This document shows positions 15,368-24,059 of a stretch of DNA of 40,459 nucleotides, one piece after another. How positions within the stretch are numbered: the stretch's first letter is position 1; the number at the start of each line of letters is the position of its first letter. The position numbers were made by a program, and so were the translations under genes. The notes under the pieces were generated by a model. That model was not told the origin of the DNA and ran no database searches. It saw only the letters and a program-made list of their open reading frames with translations. The DNA lies in contig JABFXY010000118.1 of the NCBI GenBank assembly GCA_013361525.1, positions 1 through 40,459 of the forward strand, given 5' to 3'. This stretch comes from Polyangiaceae bacterium (lineage in GTDB: Bacteria; Myxococcota_A; Polyangia; Polyangiales; Polyangiaceae).

Positions 15368-16504
15368 TCACCCGAGCGGCCGTTCGAAGACGCGGTACGT
15401 CTTGTAGACCCACCCGCCCATCAGCTTGATCGCCACATTGATGGGGGCGTTGTCCTCGACCGTCCACGACAGCTCGGCGTCCGTCATTCCCAAGTAGTGC
15501 GCGGACCGGTTCATCGCGACGAAGAGGTACGCCGACAGGCCGCCGTACTTTCGGATGTTCCGGAACTTCTTCTTGATGCCGAGGATGTAGAGGCGGCCGC
15601 TCTTCGGGCCGCGAACCTTCAACCGGTAGAGGAGCTTCGCGATCTCGACCGGGCCGAGCTTGCCGCGGAAATCGCTCGTGAGCTCGTTGATGTTCGGCAA
15701 GCCGACGGCCACGGCGGCGGCCTCGCCGTCGATCGTCACGATGCGCGTGATCTCCGGCATCAAGATGAGCTTCAGATCCTTCGCGGCTTTCTCGAGCTCG
15801 CTCTTCGTCGCCGGAACGAAGCCCCAGTTGTCGCTCCAGGCGTCGTTGAAGACGTCCATGATGATGGCGAGCTCGTTGCTCACGTCACCCGGATCGACCG
15901 GCCGCACCTTCACTTCGGGCATCGCGGCGATCTCGTCGTGCGCCTTTTGCGCACGCACCGGGACCGCGCCCGGCGTGTATCGCCACGCGTAGAAGTCCTT
16001 CAGCTTCGTGAGGCCGGCCTTCTCGATCAGGGCCGATTGATACGGCCGATGGTGCGGCATCAGGATCATCGGCGGCCGATCGAAGCCGTCGACGAGGCAG
16101 CCGAGCTCTTCGTTGATGCTCAGGCTGAAGGGGCCCCGGATCTTCTTCATGCCGCGCGCCTTCAGCCAGCGGGACGCTTCGTCGAGCAGCGCGCCGGCGA
16201 CCTCGGGATCGTCGTAGGTATCGAGGTACCCGAAGAATCCGGCCTCGTCCTGGTACCGCTTCAGGTGTTCGTGGTCGATCTGCGCCGTGATGCGACCCAC
16301 GGGAGATCCGTTCCGGTATGCGACCCAGGCGGTTCCCTCGGCGTGCTCGAAGAAGGGGTTCTTCTTTACGTCGAGCTTGTCCGAGATCTCCATGTCGAGG
16401 GCCCGGACGTAGGAGGGATCGTCTTTGTAAATCCCGTCGACGACGTCGAGAAAGTCACGTAGTCGCCCTTTGTCCTTTCCCAGCTCTCGGATTTCGACGC
16501 TCAT
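15368..16504 (-). CDS. GNAT-like acyltransferase family protein
   Basis: 378 residues from ATG 16504. The start is preferred over an in-frame extension to 16624, which would run through the divergent gene's promoter and first codons. The protein is soluble and looks like the long two-domain GNAT-related proteins that many bacteria keep as conserved hypotheticals: VAYRNGSPVGRITAQIDH (about 59-76) fits a GNAT beta4, and a second domain holds GEAAAVAVGLPNINE and a C-terminal MTDAELSWTVEDN typical of the acceptor side. No diagnostic acetyl-CoA loop (R/QxxGxG/A) is obvious, so enzymatic activity is uncertain. First gene of a four-gene operon; 45 bases precede the next gene. Confidence 0.68.
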   Translation of the reverse strand: MSVEIRELGKDKGRLRDFLDVVDGIYKDDPSYVRALDMEISDKLDVKKNPFFEHAEGTAWVAYRNGSPVGRITAQIDHEHLKRYQDEAGFFGYLDTYDDPEVAGALLDEASRWLKARGMKKIRGPFSLSINEELGCLVDGFDRPPMILMPHHRPYQSALIEKAGLTKLKDFYAWRYTPGAVPVRAQKAHDEIAAMPEVKVRPVDPGDVSNELAIIMDVFNDAWSDNWGFVPATKSELEKAAKDLKLILMPEITRIVTIDGEAAAVAVGLPNINELTSDFRGKLGPVEIAKLLYRLKVRGPKSGRLYILGIKKKFRNIRKYGGLSAYLFVAMNRSAHYLGMTDAELSWTVEDNAPINVAIKLMGGWVYKTYRVFERPLG

Positions 16505-16511
16505 AGGCTGC

Positions 16512-16552
16512 CCACGACCTAGCCAAAGGCCCTTGCGGCCGCAATGTCGTGG
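16512..16552. promoter_or_regulatory. Symmetric inverted repeat in a 49-base divergent gap
   Basis: ccacgac (16512-16518) and gtcgtgg (16546-16552) are exact reverse complements sitting at almost equal distances from the two divergent start codons (16504 and 16554). An inner ggcc/ggcc pair lies between. This is a possible two-way operator or the arms of overlapping promoters. Such a short gap leaves little room for two standard promoters, so start sites could also lie inside the genes. Confidence 0.35.
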
Positions 16553-16553
16553 T

Positions 16554-18698
16554 ATGAGCGCTCCGACCATGAGCGACGTTTCGGTCACGGCGGATGCCGC
16601 ACGTTTTCGCGCTGGAGAGGGCAACGCCGCCGACCGCGGACCGGAAGCTGCTTCCGCGCTGGGCGCTTACGCCGAGTCGCTGTTTCGCGGCAGACGGGTG
16701 GCCGTCCTGGGTGACGCGACCGCGCCGCTGTCGGAGCAGCTTTTGGCGCGTGGGGCGCGCCTCGTCCACGTCTACGACCCCGACGCGGGGCGGATCGCGC
16801 TCGCGGCGGCCCAGCGGGCCTCGGACCAAGGCGCCCGCGGCCTCCGCCCGACGCTCGCGCAATATTCCGACGACCTCGGCGTCCGCGACGGCGCGTTCGA
16901 CGTCATCCTCGTCCCGGATCTGAGCTCGTTCGACGACCCGGTCGAGGTCGTTCGCCGGGCGCGACGGCTCGTCTCCGCGTCCGGGGTCGTCGTCGTCGCG
17001 TCGCCCAACCCGGAGGCCAGGCGTTTCCTTCTGCCGCCGAGCGGTGCCGCGCACCGCGCGCTCGGCTACTACGAGCTCTTCGACGCGATGTCGCTGCAGT
17101 TTCCCGAGGTGCGGATGCTCGGGCAGGCGCCGTTCGTCGGCTACTCGATCGTCGACTTCGCGGAGAGCGAGCCGGAGGTGTCGGTCGACACGTCGCTCCT
17201 CGAGGAGCCGGAAGCGCCCGAGTGGTACATCGTCGTCGCCAGCGATCGCCGCATCGAGCTGGATCCGTATGCGCTCGTCGAGCTTCCTGTCGCGGACATC
17301 GCGCGCCTGGGTGTCGGCACCCCGTCGATCACACCGGCCGCGGAGCCGGTCACGCAGCCTCGGATCGTCACCGGCCCGAGCGAGAGCGAGGTCGCGCTGA
17401 CGGAGGCGCGCACGCGCATTTCGGTTCTTCTCACCGAGAACGAGACGCTGCGCGAGCAGGTCAAAGACCGCACGCGAGCCGACCGCGCCGCCGAGCAAGC
17501 GAGCTTTCGAGCCGCCGAGCTCGAGCGCGAGATGGAGGCGCTGCAGCGACGCTCGTCGGAGCTGACCCGCGAAATCGACGCGGCCCACGCGCGAGGCCAG
17601 GCCCTCGAGGGAACGACGCGCCGTCTCGAGGCCGAGCTCGATGCGGAGCGCAGAGCGCGCGAGACGTTTGCCGCGGGGGCCGCCCACGCGAAGACCATCG
17701 AGGTCAGCCTCGGTGATGCGCGCCGAAGGATCGCCGAGCTCGAGGCGCAGCTCGCGAGCCTCGAGCCGCCGACGTTGCGATCGAAAGAGCTCCAGCAGCA
17801 GCGTCTTCTCGCGCTCGAGGCCCAACGCGACGAGGTCGCCGGGCGCGAGCAACGCGCGGTCGCGCGGGTTCGCGAGCTCGAGGCACGCGTCCGCGAGCTC
17901 GAGGCGCGAGGCCGCGATCTCGAGGCCCGTGGGCGCGAGCTCGACACGCAGCTCGCCGGGATGACGCCACCCGCGCAGGTCACGCAGCTCCGCAAAGAGC
18001 GCGACGAGGCCCGCGCGCGCGCCGAAGCATCGGACATGCAGCTCCGCAAGGAGCGCGACGAAGCCCTCGCGCGAGCCGAGGTATCGGAGGGTCAGGCGGC
18101 GAGTCTCTTCGCGACGCTCGAATCCGAGCGCGAGAAGGCCACCGAAGACCGAACACGCGTCGCGCCGCTCGAGCACGAGATCCACGCGCTCGAAGACACG
18201 CTGCGCGACCGAGGCCGCGAGGTCACGCGTCTGCAGCGCGAGCTCCGCGAGACGGAGCAGGTCGGCCGTGAGCTCCTCTTCGAGCTCGAGCAGGCGAGGG
18301 GATCGAACGGTGTGAACGGCGCGGGCGGCGGCGGTGCAACGCCGTCGGGTGAGGGCCGAGGCTCCGGCTCGTTCGATCTCGCCGATCGTGCGGCGCGCGC
18401 CGAAGCCGATCTGATGGCCGCGACCTGGAAGATATCGCGCCTCGAGCGTGAGATCGCGCGGCAGGGTTCCCCCGAGCGCACCGACCCCGGCGTCACCGTC
18501 CGCGAGCTCGAGGTCGCGCTGACGGCGGCGCAGCGAGAGATCGCGTTGCTTCGCGGCGCGGCCGGCTACGACGAGAGCTTCCTGCAAGGCCGCGTTGCCC
18601 CCGGCGATCCCGTCGGCGGCGGCACCGCCTCGCTGGAAGACGCCGTTCTCCTCGGTCAGCTCGAACGCGAACGGCTCGGACCGACCGGGCGTCCATGA
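16554..18698 (+). CDS. Methyltransferase-like domain fused to a long coiled coil
   Basis: 714 residues from ATG 16554 (a second ATG at 16569 is possible). Residues about 35-160 form a class I Rossmann methyltransferase-like fold: GRRVAVLGDATAPLSEQLL for the first strand, ARLVHVYDPD with an acidic end to strand 2, and FDVILVPDLSSF for strand 4. The usual GxGxG reads GDATAP, so cofactor binding is uncertain. From about 280 to 700 the protein is almost all charged heptads, including LEAR heptad repeats, with a Gly-rich break near 585-605. Such proteins usually form long rods or filaments in the cytosol. It begins a five-gene coupled operon. Confidence 0.75.
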   Translation: MSAPTMSDVSVTADAARFRAGEGNAADRGPEAASALGAYAESLFRGRRVAVLGDATAPLSEQLLARGARLVHVYDPDAGRIALAAAQRASDQGARGLRPTLAQYSDDLGVRDGAFDVILVPDLSSFDDPVEVVRRARRLVSASGVVVVASPNPEARRFLLPPSGAAHRALGYYELFDAMSLQFPEVRMLGQAPFVGYSIVDFAESEPEVSVDTSLLEEPEAPEWYIVVASDRRIELDPYALVELPVADIARLGVGTPSITPAAEPVTQPRIVTGPSESEVALTEARTRISVLLTENETLREQVKDRTRADRAAEQASFRAAELEREMEALQRRSSELTREIDAAHARGQALEGTTRRLEAELDAERRARETFAAGAAHAKTIEVSLGDARRRIAELEAQLASLEPPTLRSKELQQQRLLALEAQRDEVAGREQRAVARVRELEARVRELEARGRDLEARGRELDTQLAGMTPPAQVTQLRKERDEARARAEASDMQLRKERDEALARAEVSEGQAASLFATLESEREKATEDRTRVAPLEHEIHALEDTLRDRGREVTRLQRELRETEQVGRELLFELEQARGSNGVNGAGGGGATPSGEGRGSGSFDLADRAARAEADLMAATWKISRLEREIARQGSPERTDPGVTVRELEVALTAAQREIALLRGAAGYDESFLQGRVAPGDPVGGGTASLEDAVLLGQLERERLGPTGRP
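17868..17951 (+). repeat. Four tandem 21-base units encoding VRELEAR heptads
   Basis: Units start at 17868, 17889, 17910 and 17931, each encoding one heptad of the form (V/G)R(E/D)LEAR, with the last unit diverging. The repeats lie inside the coiled-coil gene and probably arose by unequal exchange, extending the rod by whole heptads. Confidence 0.75.
17985..18092 (+). repeat. Two tandem 54-base units inside the coiled coil
   Basis: 17985-18038 and 18039-18092 encode two 18-residue units, each beginning QLRKERDEA and continuing (R/L)ARAE(A/V)S. Several synonymous changes separate the copies, so the duplication is not very recent. Confidence 0.75.
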
Positions 18699-21600
18699 CG
18701 ATGCGGTCGCGCGTCGCGGCGGCGATCCTCGCGCTCTCGCTCGCGGCGTCGGGCTGCGTGAGCAACGCGAAGCCCACCGTCGATCCTCTCCTCGCGGCGC
18801 GGCACGCCGCGGAGGATTCGACCGACGGCGAAGTGATCGGTCGATGGCTTCTGACGGAGCTGGTCGCGCCGGGCGGTAGCCCGCAGCAGGCGCGCGCTGC
18901 TCGCACCCGTCTCGACGGCGTCGCGAAGGACGAGCACGGGCTCTACGCATCGCTCGCACGCGGTGTCGACGACGAGGCCCACGGCGCGATGAACACGTCG
19001 GCGCGCGCGTACCTCGCCGCGCTCGACGCTGCGCGCACCCACGACAGCCCCGACAGCGAGCTCGTCGCCGCCTACGTCGCGACGCGCCTGATGTTGCTGC
19101 GGGCGAACGTCAACGACCTCTGGAAACAAGCTCGACCCACCGTGGAGAAGGTGATCGATCACCCGACGCGCGCGGGGTTCCGTGCGCGCGCCGACCTCGT
19201 CGAGTGGTGGCTTCACGAGATGCGAAAGCGCGGCGCTGGCAAGCCGAAGCAGCTGCAGGCCGAGGCCGAGAAGAAGCTCGGTTGCCTCGAGGACGTGCGG
19301 TTCGCGGGCCCGTTCGGCCGACCGGCGCCGCTCGATCTCGTGACGAAGTTCGACGCGGAGAAGCCCGGCGTCTGGCCGACCGTGTTTCCGGCGCACCCCG
19401 CTCGCAGTGAAGCTCCGCGGGTCATCGCGAGCGAGCGCGGCGAGACGGTCTGCACGGTTCGAGGAGCCGAGGCGGGCGGGCCCGGCATGTACTACGTCGA
19501 GACATTCTTCGAGCTCGAGCAGTCGACGGATGTGCTCCTCTCGGTCCGCGCGGCGTGGTCGGTGTTGGTCGACGACGTCGAGATCCTCGCGCACGACCCA
19601 CGCGATTTCGGCACGTGGGCGACGAACACCGTCGCGCTGCGTCTCGGGTCAGGACGCCACCGCATCGTGGGTCGTCTCGGCTCACCCGAAACGGCGCTGC
19701 GCCTCACCGATCGCTACGGCACGCCCATCGCGGTGAAGGCCTCGAGCGATCCGTCGCGCCCCATTTCCCTCGAGCCGCCGCGGGTCCTCGGTGATCCGCA
19801 GGTGCTCGCATCGTTTTACGCAGGCGCCGGCGTGCCCCATCCGCGTGGCCCCGGCGCGCCGAGCATCGTGCTCGATCCTGCGGACCCGGTCCTGCGCTTC
19901 GTCGCCGCGGAGCTCGCGCACATCGAAGGCAACCACGATCTCGCGACCGTCATCGTCGAGCCGCTCGTGAAGGAGCCGTCCCGCGCCACGCCCATCGCCC
20001 TCGCGCAGGCCGCGATGTACCTCGAGAACGATCCGATCTTCGCCGCGAACGACGCGCGCGACCTCGCGCTCGACTATCGCCGCCGCGCGACGGAAAAAGA
20101 CGCGCGCCTCTGGTACCCGGCGTTGTGGCTGATGGTCGACGCCGCCTCGAAAGAAGGCGGAAACGAACAGCTCTTGCCGCTCTCGCAGCTCGCCATCGAT
20201 TTCTCCGAGGTCGCGACGGTCGGCAAATCGCTCGCGAACCTCTACGCGCGTCTCGGCTACCGCGCGGAGCACAAGCGCACGATCGGCGATCTCTCGAAGC
20301 GCTTTCCCGACGACGTCGAGCTCCTCCGGCTGCAGCTTTCGATCCTGGACGACGAAGGCAAGCGCACCGAAGCGGACGCGCTCGCGAAGCGCATCGAGGG
20401 CCTCGAGCCCGAGTCGACCATCACCGTCGAGCGCGCGATCGCGCGAAACGATCTCGACGCCGCGGCCCGCATCGTCCGCGAAGCCGCCGAAGGCAGCGAA
20501 GGCACCTCGAAGAACCGGCTCCTTCGTCGCGTCGCGGATCTCCTCGTCCGCGCCGGAAAGAAGAAGGAGACGCTCGCGATCCTCGAGCAGGCTCTGACCG
20601 ACGATCCTTCGAATAGCCGCGCCAACCTGGATCTGGCCGACGCTCGTTTCGCCATCGGCGATCACTCGGCGCTGCGCCGCGGTCTCGCGCATGCGCTTCG
20701 CGTCGGCGCCGACACGGCGGAGCTTCGCGACGCGATCGAGGCCGTCGACGGTGCGACCGAGCTCGAGCCGTTCCGGCTCGATCCGCTCGAGGCCATCCGA
20801 GAGTTCGAGCAGAGCGGCGCCGCCGCCGAAGGCCTCGCGAAGACGAAAGGCGGAACCGCCGCGCGTGTCCTCGACTACGCCGCCGTTTGGGTGCACTCCG
20901 ACGGCTCGGCGCGCATGCTCGAGCACGAGATCCTCTTCATGCAGTCCGAAGAAGCGATCAAAGAGCACGCGGAACAGCGTCTGCCGCGCGGCAAGCTCCT
21001 CCGCATGCGCGTCATCGCGAAGGATGGCTCCGTCCACGAGCCGGAGATCGTCTCGGGCAAGCCGACCGCGACCATGGCTCCGCTCGAGGTCGGCGATTAC
21101 ATCGAGACCGAGACGGTGTTCGACCTGCCCGGTGACGGCGGCGTCGGCAAGTCGTTCCTCAGCCCGCGCTGGTTTTTCCGCGAAGAGCGCGTCGACTACC
21201 ACCACAGCGAGTTCGTCATCGTCGCGCCCTCGGACAAACCGTTCGAGATCGAGACGACCGGCCACGTTCCGGACCCGAAGGTCGAGAAGCACGGCACCTT
21301 CACCGTGCGCCGCTGGCGGATGGATCGAACGCCGGCCGTCACGACCGAGCCTTTCAGCGCGCCCATCGCGGAGTTTCTGCCCAGCGTTCGCGCAGGTTGG
21401 GGCGTCTCGCAGGAGAACGTGCTCTCACGTCTCCTCGATGCATCGACGCGGCTCGAGCCCGCAGACCCACGCCTCGTTCGCATCGCGAAGACGATCGTCA
21501 CTGCGGGGACGCCCGCCGACAAAGCCGACGCGGCGCTGAAGAAGCTCGATCCCGTCGAACGCGCGCGACGCATCTATCGCTGGGTCCTCGACAACGTCGA

Positions 21601-22585
21601 GCCTTCGCGCGAGATCGATCCGCGAAAGTCCGTCGTCGGCAAGAGCGGCAGCCGCCTCGAAGCCTTCCTCTATCTGAGCCGCCTCGTCGGCGTCGATGCG
21701 CGACACGCCGTCGTCCAAGATCGCCTTCGCGCCCCTGCGAGCGGCCCCTTCTCCGACGCCGAGCAATTCACCGAGATCGCCGTCGCCGTGCCGACCGGTA
21801 AAGGCGACGACGTGTGGACCGTCGTCGCGGACAAGTACGCGCCCTTCGGTTACTTGCCGAGCTCGCTGCGCGGGCAACCGGCCATCGTCATGCGTCCCGG
21901 GCTCGCGCGTGTCACCACCGGCAAGTCCGGCCCGCCCGACGGCGTCGTTCACCGCGGCAAAGCCGTCCTCTCCGCGGACGGCTCCGCGCGTCTCACCATC
22001 GATCAGAGCTACACCGGCCGCCTCGCGATCGTCTTGCGCGAGCAAATCCAGAAGATCGGCGACGACGAGAAGCTTCGTTCGGCGGTCGAATCGGAGATCC
22101 TCTCCAGCGCGATCCCCGGCGCGCGGCTGGCATCGCTCGAGGTGCTCGGCATGAACGACCTCGACGACCCGCTCGTCCTGCGTCTCGACATCGAGGTCAC
22201 GGCGTTCGCGCAGAAGAGCCGAAACCTCCTCGTCATCCCTCCGCCGTTCTCCTCGACGGTTCACCTCGGCATGTTCGCCACCGTCGAAAAACGCGAGACG
22301 CCGCTCATGATTCCTCCTCCGGTCGCGGTGCGCATCGAGGTCGACATGACGATCGAGCTGCCGAAGGGCGCGACGACCGGTCCGGCGCTCGCCGGCCAGG
22401 AAAAAGAGAACGACGGCCGCACCTTCAAGGTCGACGACCGCGCGGAGAACGGTCGCTACGTCGTTCATCGCATCGTCGACATCCCCGCCGGGCGCATCTC
22501 GCCGGACGCATATCCTTCGTTCGTCGCCTTCGCGCGCGCGGCGGACGAAGCCCTCCATCAGGACATCGTCGTACGCCTGCCATGA
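18695..22585 (+). CDS. Large lipoprotein with TPR-like, DUF3857 and transglutaminase-like regions
   Basis: 1296 residues. A signal peptide ends in AASGC, so Cys21 is the probable lipid site. Residues about 220-700 are alpha-helical with TPR-like pairs (for example the LANLYARLGYRAEHKR and LAILEQALTDDPSN segments). A DUF3857 domain starts near 724 (RVLDYAAVWVHSDGSARM), and a transglutaminase-like segment follows at about 949-1005: ARRIYRWVLDNV, then GKSGSRLEAFLYLSRLVGVDAR. Where active transglutaminases have Cys after the Gly, this protein has Ser-Arg, so it is probably non-catalytic. The C-terminus looks beta-rich. It overlaps the upstream stop by ATGA and folB downstream by ATGA, so it is translated as part of the operon. 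Confidence 0.82.
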   Translation: MTMRSRVAAAILALSLAASGCVSNAKPTVDPLLAARHAAEDSTDGEVIGRWLLTELVAPGGSPQQARAARTRLDGVAKDEHGLYASLARGVDDEAHGAMNTSARAYLAALDAARTHDSPDSELVAAYVATRLMLLRANVNDLWKQARPTVEKVIDHPTRAGFRARADLVEWWLHEMRKRGAGKPKQLQAEAEKKLGCLEDVRFAGPFGRPAPLDLVTKFDAEKPGVWPTVFPAHPARSEAPRVIASERGETVCTVRGAEAGGPGMYYVETFFELEQSTDVLLSVRAAWSVLVDDVEILAHDPRDFGTWATNTVALRLGSGRHRIVGRLGSPETALRLTDRYGTPIAVKASSDPSRPISLEPPRVLGDPQVLASFYAGAGVPHPRGPGAPSIVLDPADPVLRFVAAELAHIEGNHDLATVIVEPLVKEPSRATPIALAQAAMYLENDPIFAANDARDLALDYRRRATEKDARLWYPALWLMVDAASKEGGNEQLLPLSQLAIDFSEVATVGKSLANLYARLGYRAEHKRTIGDLSKRFPDDVELLRLQLSILDDEGKRTEADALAKRIEGLEPESTITVERAIARNDLDAAARIVREAAEGSEGTSKNRLLRRVADLLVRAGKKKETLAILEQALTDDPSNSRANLDLADARFAIGDHSALRRGLAHALRVGADTAELRDAIEAVDGATELEPFRLDPLEAIREFEQSGAAAEGLAKTKGGTAARVLDYAAVWVHSDGSARMLEHEILFMQSEEAIKEHAEQRLPRGKLLRMRVIAKDGSVHEPEIVSGKPTATMAPLEVGDYIETETVFDLPGDGGVGKSFLSPRWFFREERVDYHHSEFVIVAPSDKPFEIETTGHVPDPKVEKHGTFTVRRWRMDRTPAVTTEPFSAPIAEFLPSVRAGWGVSQENVLSRLLDASTRLEPADPRLVRIAKTIVTAGTPADKADAALKKLDPVERARRIYRWVLDNVEPSREIDPRKSVVGKSGSRLEAFLYLSRLVGVDARHAVVQDRLRAPASGPFSDAEQFTEIAVAVPTGKGDDVWTVVADKYAPFGYLPSSLRGQPAIVMRPGLARVTTGKSGPPDGVVHRGKAVLSADGSARLTIDQSYTGRLAIVLREQIQKIGDDEKLRSAVESEILSSAIPGARLASLEVLGMNDLDDPLVLRLDIEVTAFAQKSRNLLVIPPPFSSTVHLGMFATVEKRETPLMIPPPVAVRIEVDMTIELPKGATTGPALAGQEKENDGRTFKVDDRAENGRYVVHRIVDIPAGRISPDAYPSFVAFARAADEALHQDIVVRLP

Positions 22586-22971
22586 CTTCCCGCATCGCAA
22601 CCTACAAGATGCTTCTCGAGGGGATCCGTTTCCGAGGCCGCCACGGCGTGTCCAAAGCGGAGCGGGGTCTGCCTCAGGACTTCGTCGCCAACGTGGAGAT
22701 CGAGCTGCCGCTGTCGGCGTTGCCGCGCTCCGACAGCCTTCGACAGGTCTACGACTACGGTCGCTTGTCGCAGCTCGTCGTCGACGAAGGCACCACCACG
22801 AGCTGCAAGTTGCTCGAGACGCTCGCCGAGCGGCTCATCTCGCGCATCCTCGCCGAGTCGCCCGCCGTGAGTGTGTCGGTGCGCATCAAGAAGTTCGGAC
22901 CGCCCACACCCGTCAGCGTCGATGCCGCCTCGATCGAGCTCTTCGGTGTGCGCGGGGACAAGGGTACGTGA
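22582..22971 (+). CDS. folB: Dihydroneopterin aldolase
   Basis: 129 residues from ATG 22582, overlapping the previous stop by four bases. FolB cleaves 7,8-dihydroneopterin to 6-hydroxymethyl-dihydropterin and glycolaldehyde in folate synthesis. Family features seen: GIRFRGRHGV then Glu27 (match to the pterin-contacting Glu22 of the S. aureus enzyme), VYDYGRL with Tyr58, LLETLAERL with Glu79 (the pterin-anchoring Glu74), and RIKKFGPP with Lys103/104 (the catalytic Lys100). The length is normal. No other folate gene lies here, so folB is embedded in an operon of unrelated roles. An epimerase or FolX-type activity is possible but less likely. Confidence 0.88.
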   Translation: MTSRIATYKMLLEGIRFRGRHGVSKAERGLPQDFVANVEIELPLSALPRSDSLRQVYDYGRLSQLVVDEGTTTSCKLLETLAERLISRILAESPAVSVSVRIKKFGPPTPVSVDAASIELFGVRGDKGT

Positions 22972-24059
22972 GACGCAACGGTGGATCGGACGTGCCCGAT
23001 CCCGCCGCATCCGATCCTGCCGCACCCCATCCCGCCGCGAGCGGCGACGCCGCGAGCCAAGTCACGGTGGACGTCGACCAACGTCCACGGCGTCGCGTTT
23101 CGATCGGAGGTTGGGTTCGGATCGTGCTGGGCGTCGGCGGCCTCGTCGCCATCGCGCTCATCATCGACGGCATCGGCTTCGATCGGATCGTGGAGACGAT
23201 GCGCCCCGCGATGCGGTGGGTGCCGGTCATCTGCGTGCTCGAGGTCGGCCGTTTCGTCTCGGAGACCGCGGGCGCCTACTTCGCGTTCGGCTCACGTGCG
23301 AAGGAGATCCCGCTCCTCACACTCTTTCGCGCGAACCTCATTGGCCAGTCGATCGCGAACCTCGCACCTGCGCCGAGGCTCGTGAACGAGACCATCAAGA
23401 TCACGCTTCTCGCGCCGTACGTCGGCGTTCCCGCGGCAACCTCCGTGGGCGCGACGATTCAAGCCGCGACGCTCTTGTCCGTCGGCTTGTTCTCGTTTCC
23501 TTGCGCGATCGCCATCTTCTCGCTCAGCGGGGCCTCCGTCTGGTTCTGGGCCGTCGTCATCCACGGCATCGTTCTCGTCGCCACCGGCCTCGCCATCCGA
23601 GGTATGACCCGCGCGAAGGGCCCAGGGCGCTGGCTCGCGAAACGTTTTCCGAGGCTCGCGCCCGGAACGGCCGAATTCGCCGCGCACGCGGAGGAGGTGG
23701 GGCTATGGGCCACGCTTCCCACCGTGAGCCTCCTCGGAAACCGACTTTTCCAGGCCATTCAGATCGGTGTGGCGGCGTTTGCGGTCGGCATCGACACCGA
23801 CATCGTGCGCGGTATGGCGGCGCAAGGCGTGAACCTCGTCGCGAATGCGGTCGGGGTGATCGTTCCTGCTGGTCTCGGAACCACCGACGGGGCATTTACC
23901 CTCGCCGCCGAAATGTTGAAAACAGACACCGCGAAGGCCGCGTCGCTCGCGCTCCTCATGCGATGCACGCAGCTCGTCTGGCTCTTCATCGGTTCCGGCG
24001 TACTTTTCTTTGGACCGAAGCGGTCCGGATTGCCTAGAGCGAGAGTGAGCAGCCGATGA
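22968..24059 (+). CDS. Flippase-like/lysylphosphatidylglycerol synthase TM-region protein (UPF0104 type)
   Basis: 363 residues from GTG 22968, overlapping the folB stop (GTGA). The first 45 residues are Asp/Pro/Ala-rich with the short repeats DPAAS, DPAAP and HPAAS, and are likely cytosolic and disordered. About seven hydrophobic helices follow. AEEVGLWATLPTVSLLGNR and the late VNAVGVIVPAGLGTTDGAF-like stretch (written here from residues about 292-312, which read NLVANAVGVIVPAGLGTTDG) resemble the membrane half of MprF and the AglD/UPF0104 group, which move or modify lipids. No aminoacyl-transferase domain is attached. Substrate unknown. Followed by ATGA overlap with the pyrophosphatase gene. 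Confidence 0.72.
   Translation: MRRNGGSDVPDPAASDPAAPHPAASGDAASQVTVDVDQRPRRRVSIGGWVRIVLGVGGLVAIALIIDGIGFDRIVETMRPAMRWVPVICVLEVGRFVSETAGAYFAFGSRAKEIPLLTLFRANLIGQSIANLAPAPRLVNETIKITLLAPYVGVPAATSVGATIQAATLLSVGLFSFPCAIAIFSLSGASVWFWAVVIHGIVLVATGLAIRGMTRAKGPGRWLAKRFPRLAPGTAEFAAHAEEVGLWATLPTVSLLGNRLFQAIQIGVAAFAVGIDTDIVRGMAAQGVNLVANAVGVIVPAGLGTTDGAFTLAAEMLKTDTAKAASLALLMRCTQLVWLFIGSGVLFFGPKRSGLPRARVSSR

Noticed and set aside
16455..18959. 834-residue minus-strand open frame
   Set aside because: Antisense to the coiled-coil gene. It is Leu/Arg/Glu-rich because it mirrors LEAR heptads, and it has no recognisable domain.
19682..21292. 536-residue minus-strand open frame
   Set aside because: Antisense to the DUF3857 lipoprotein, with composition typical of a shadow.
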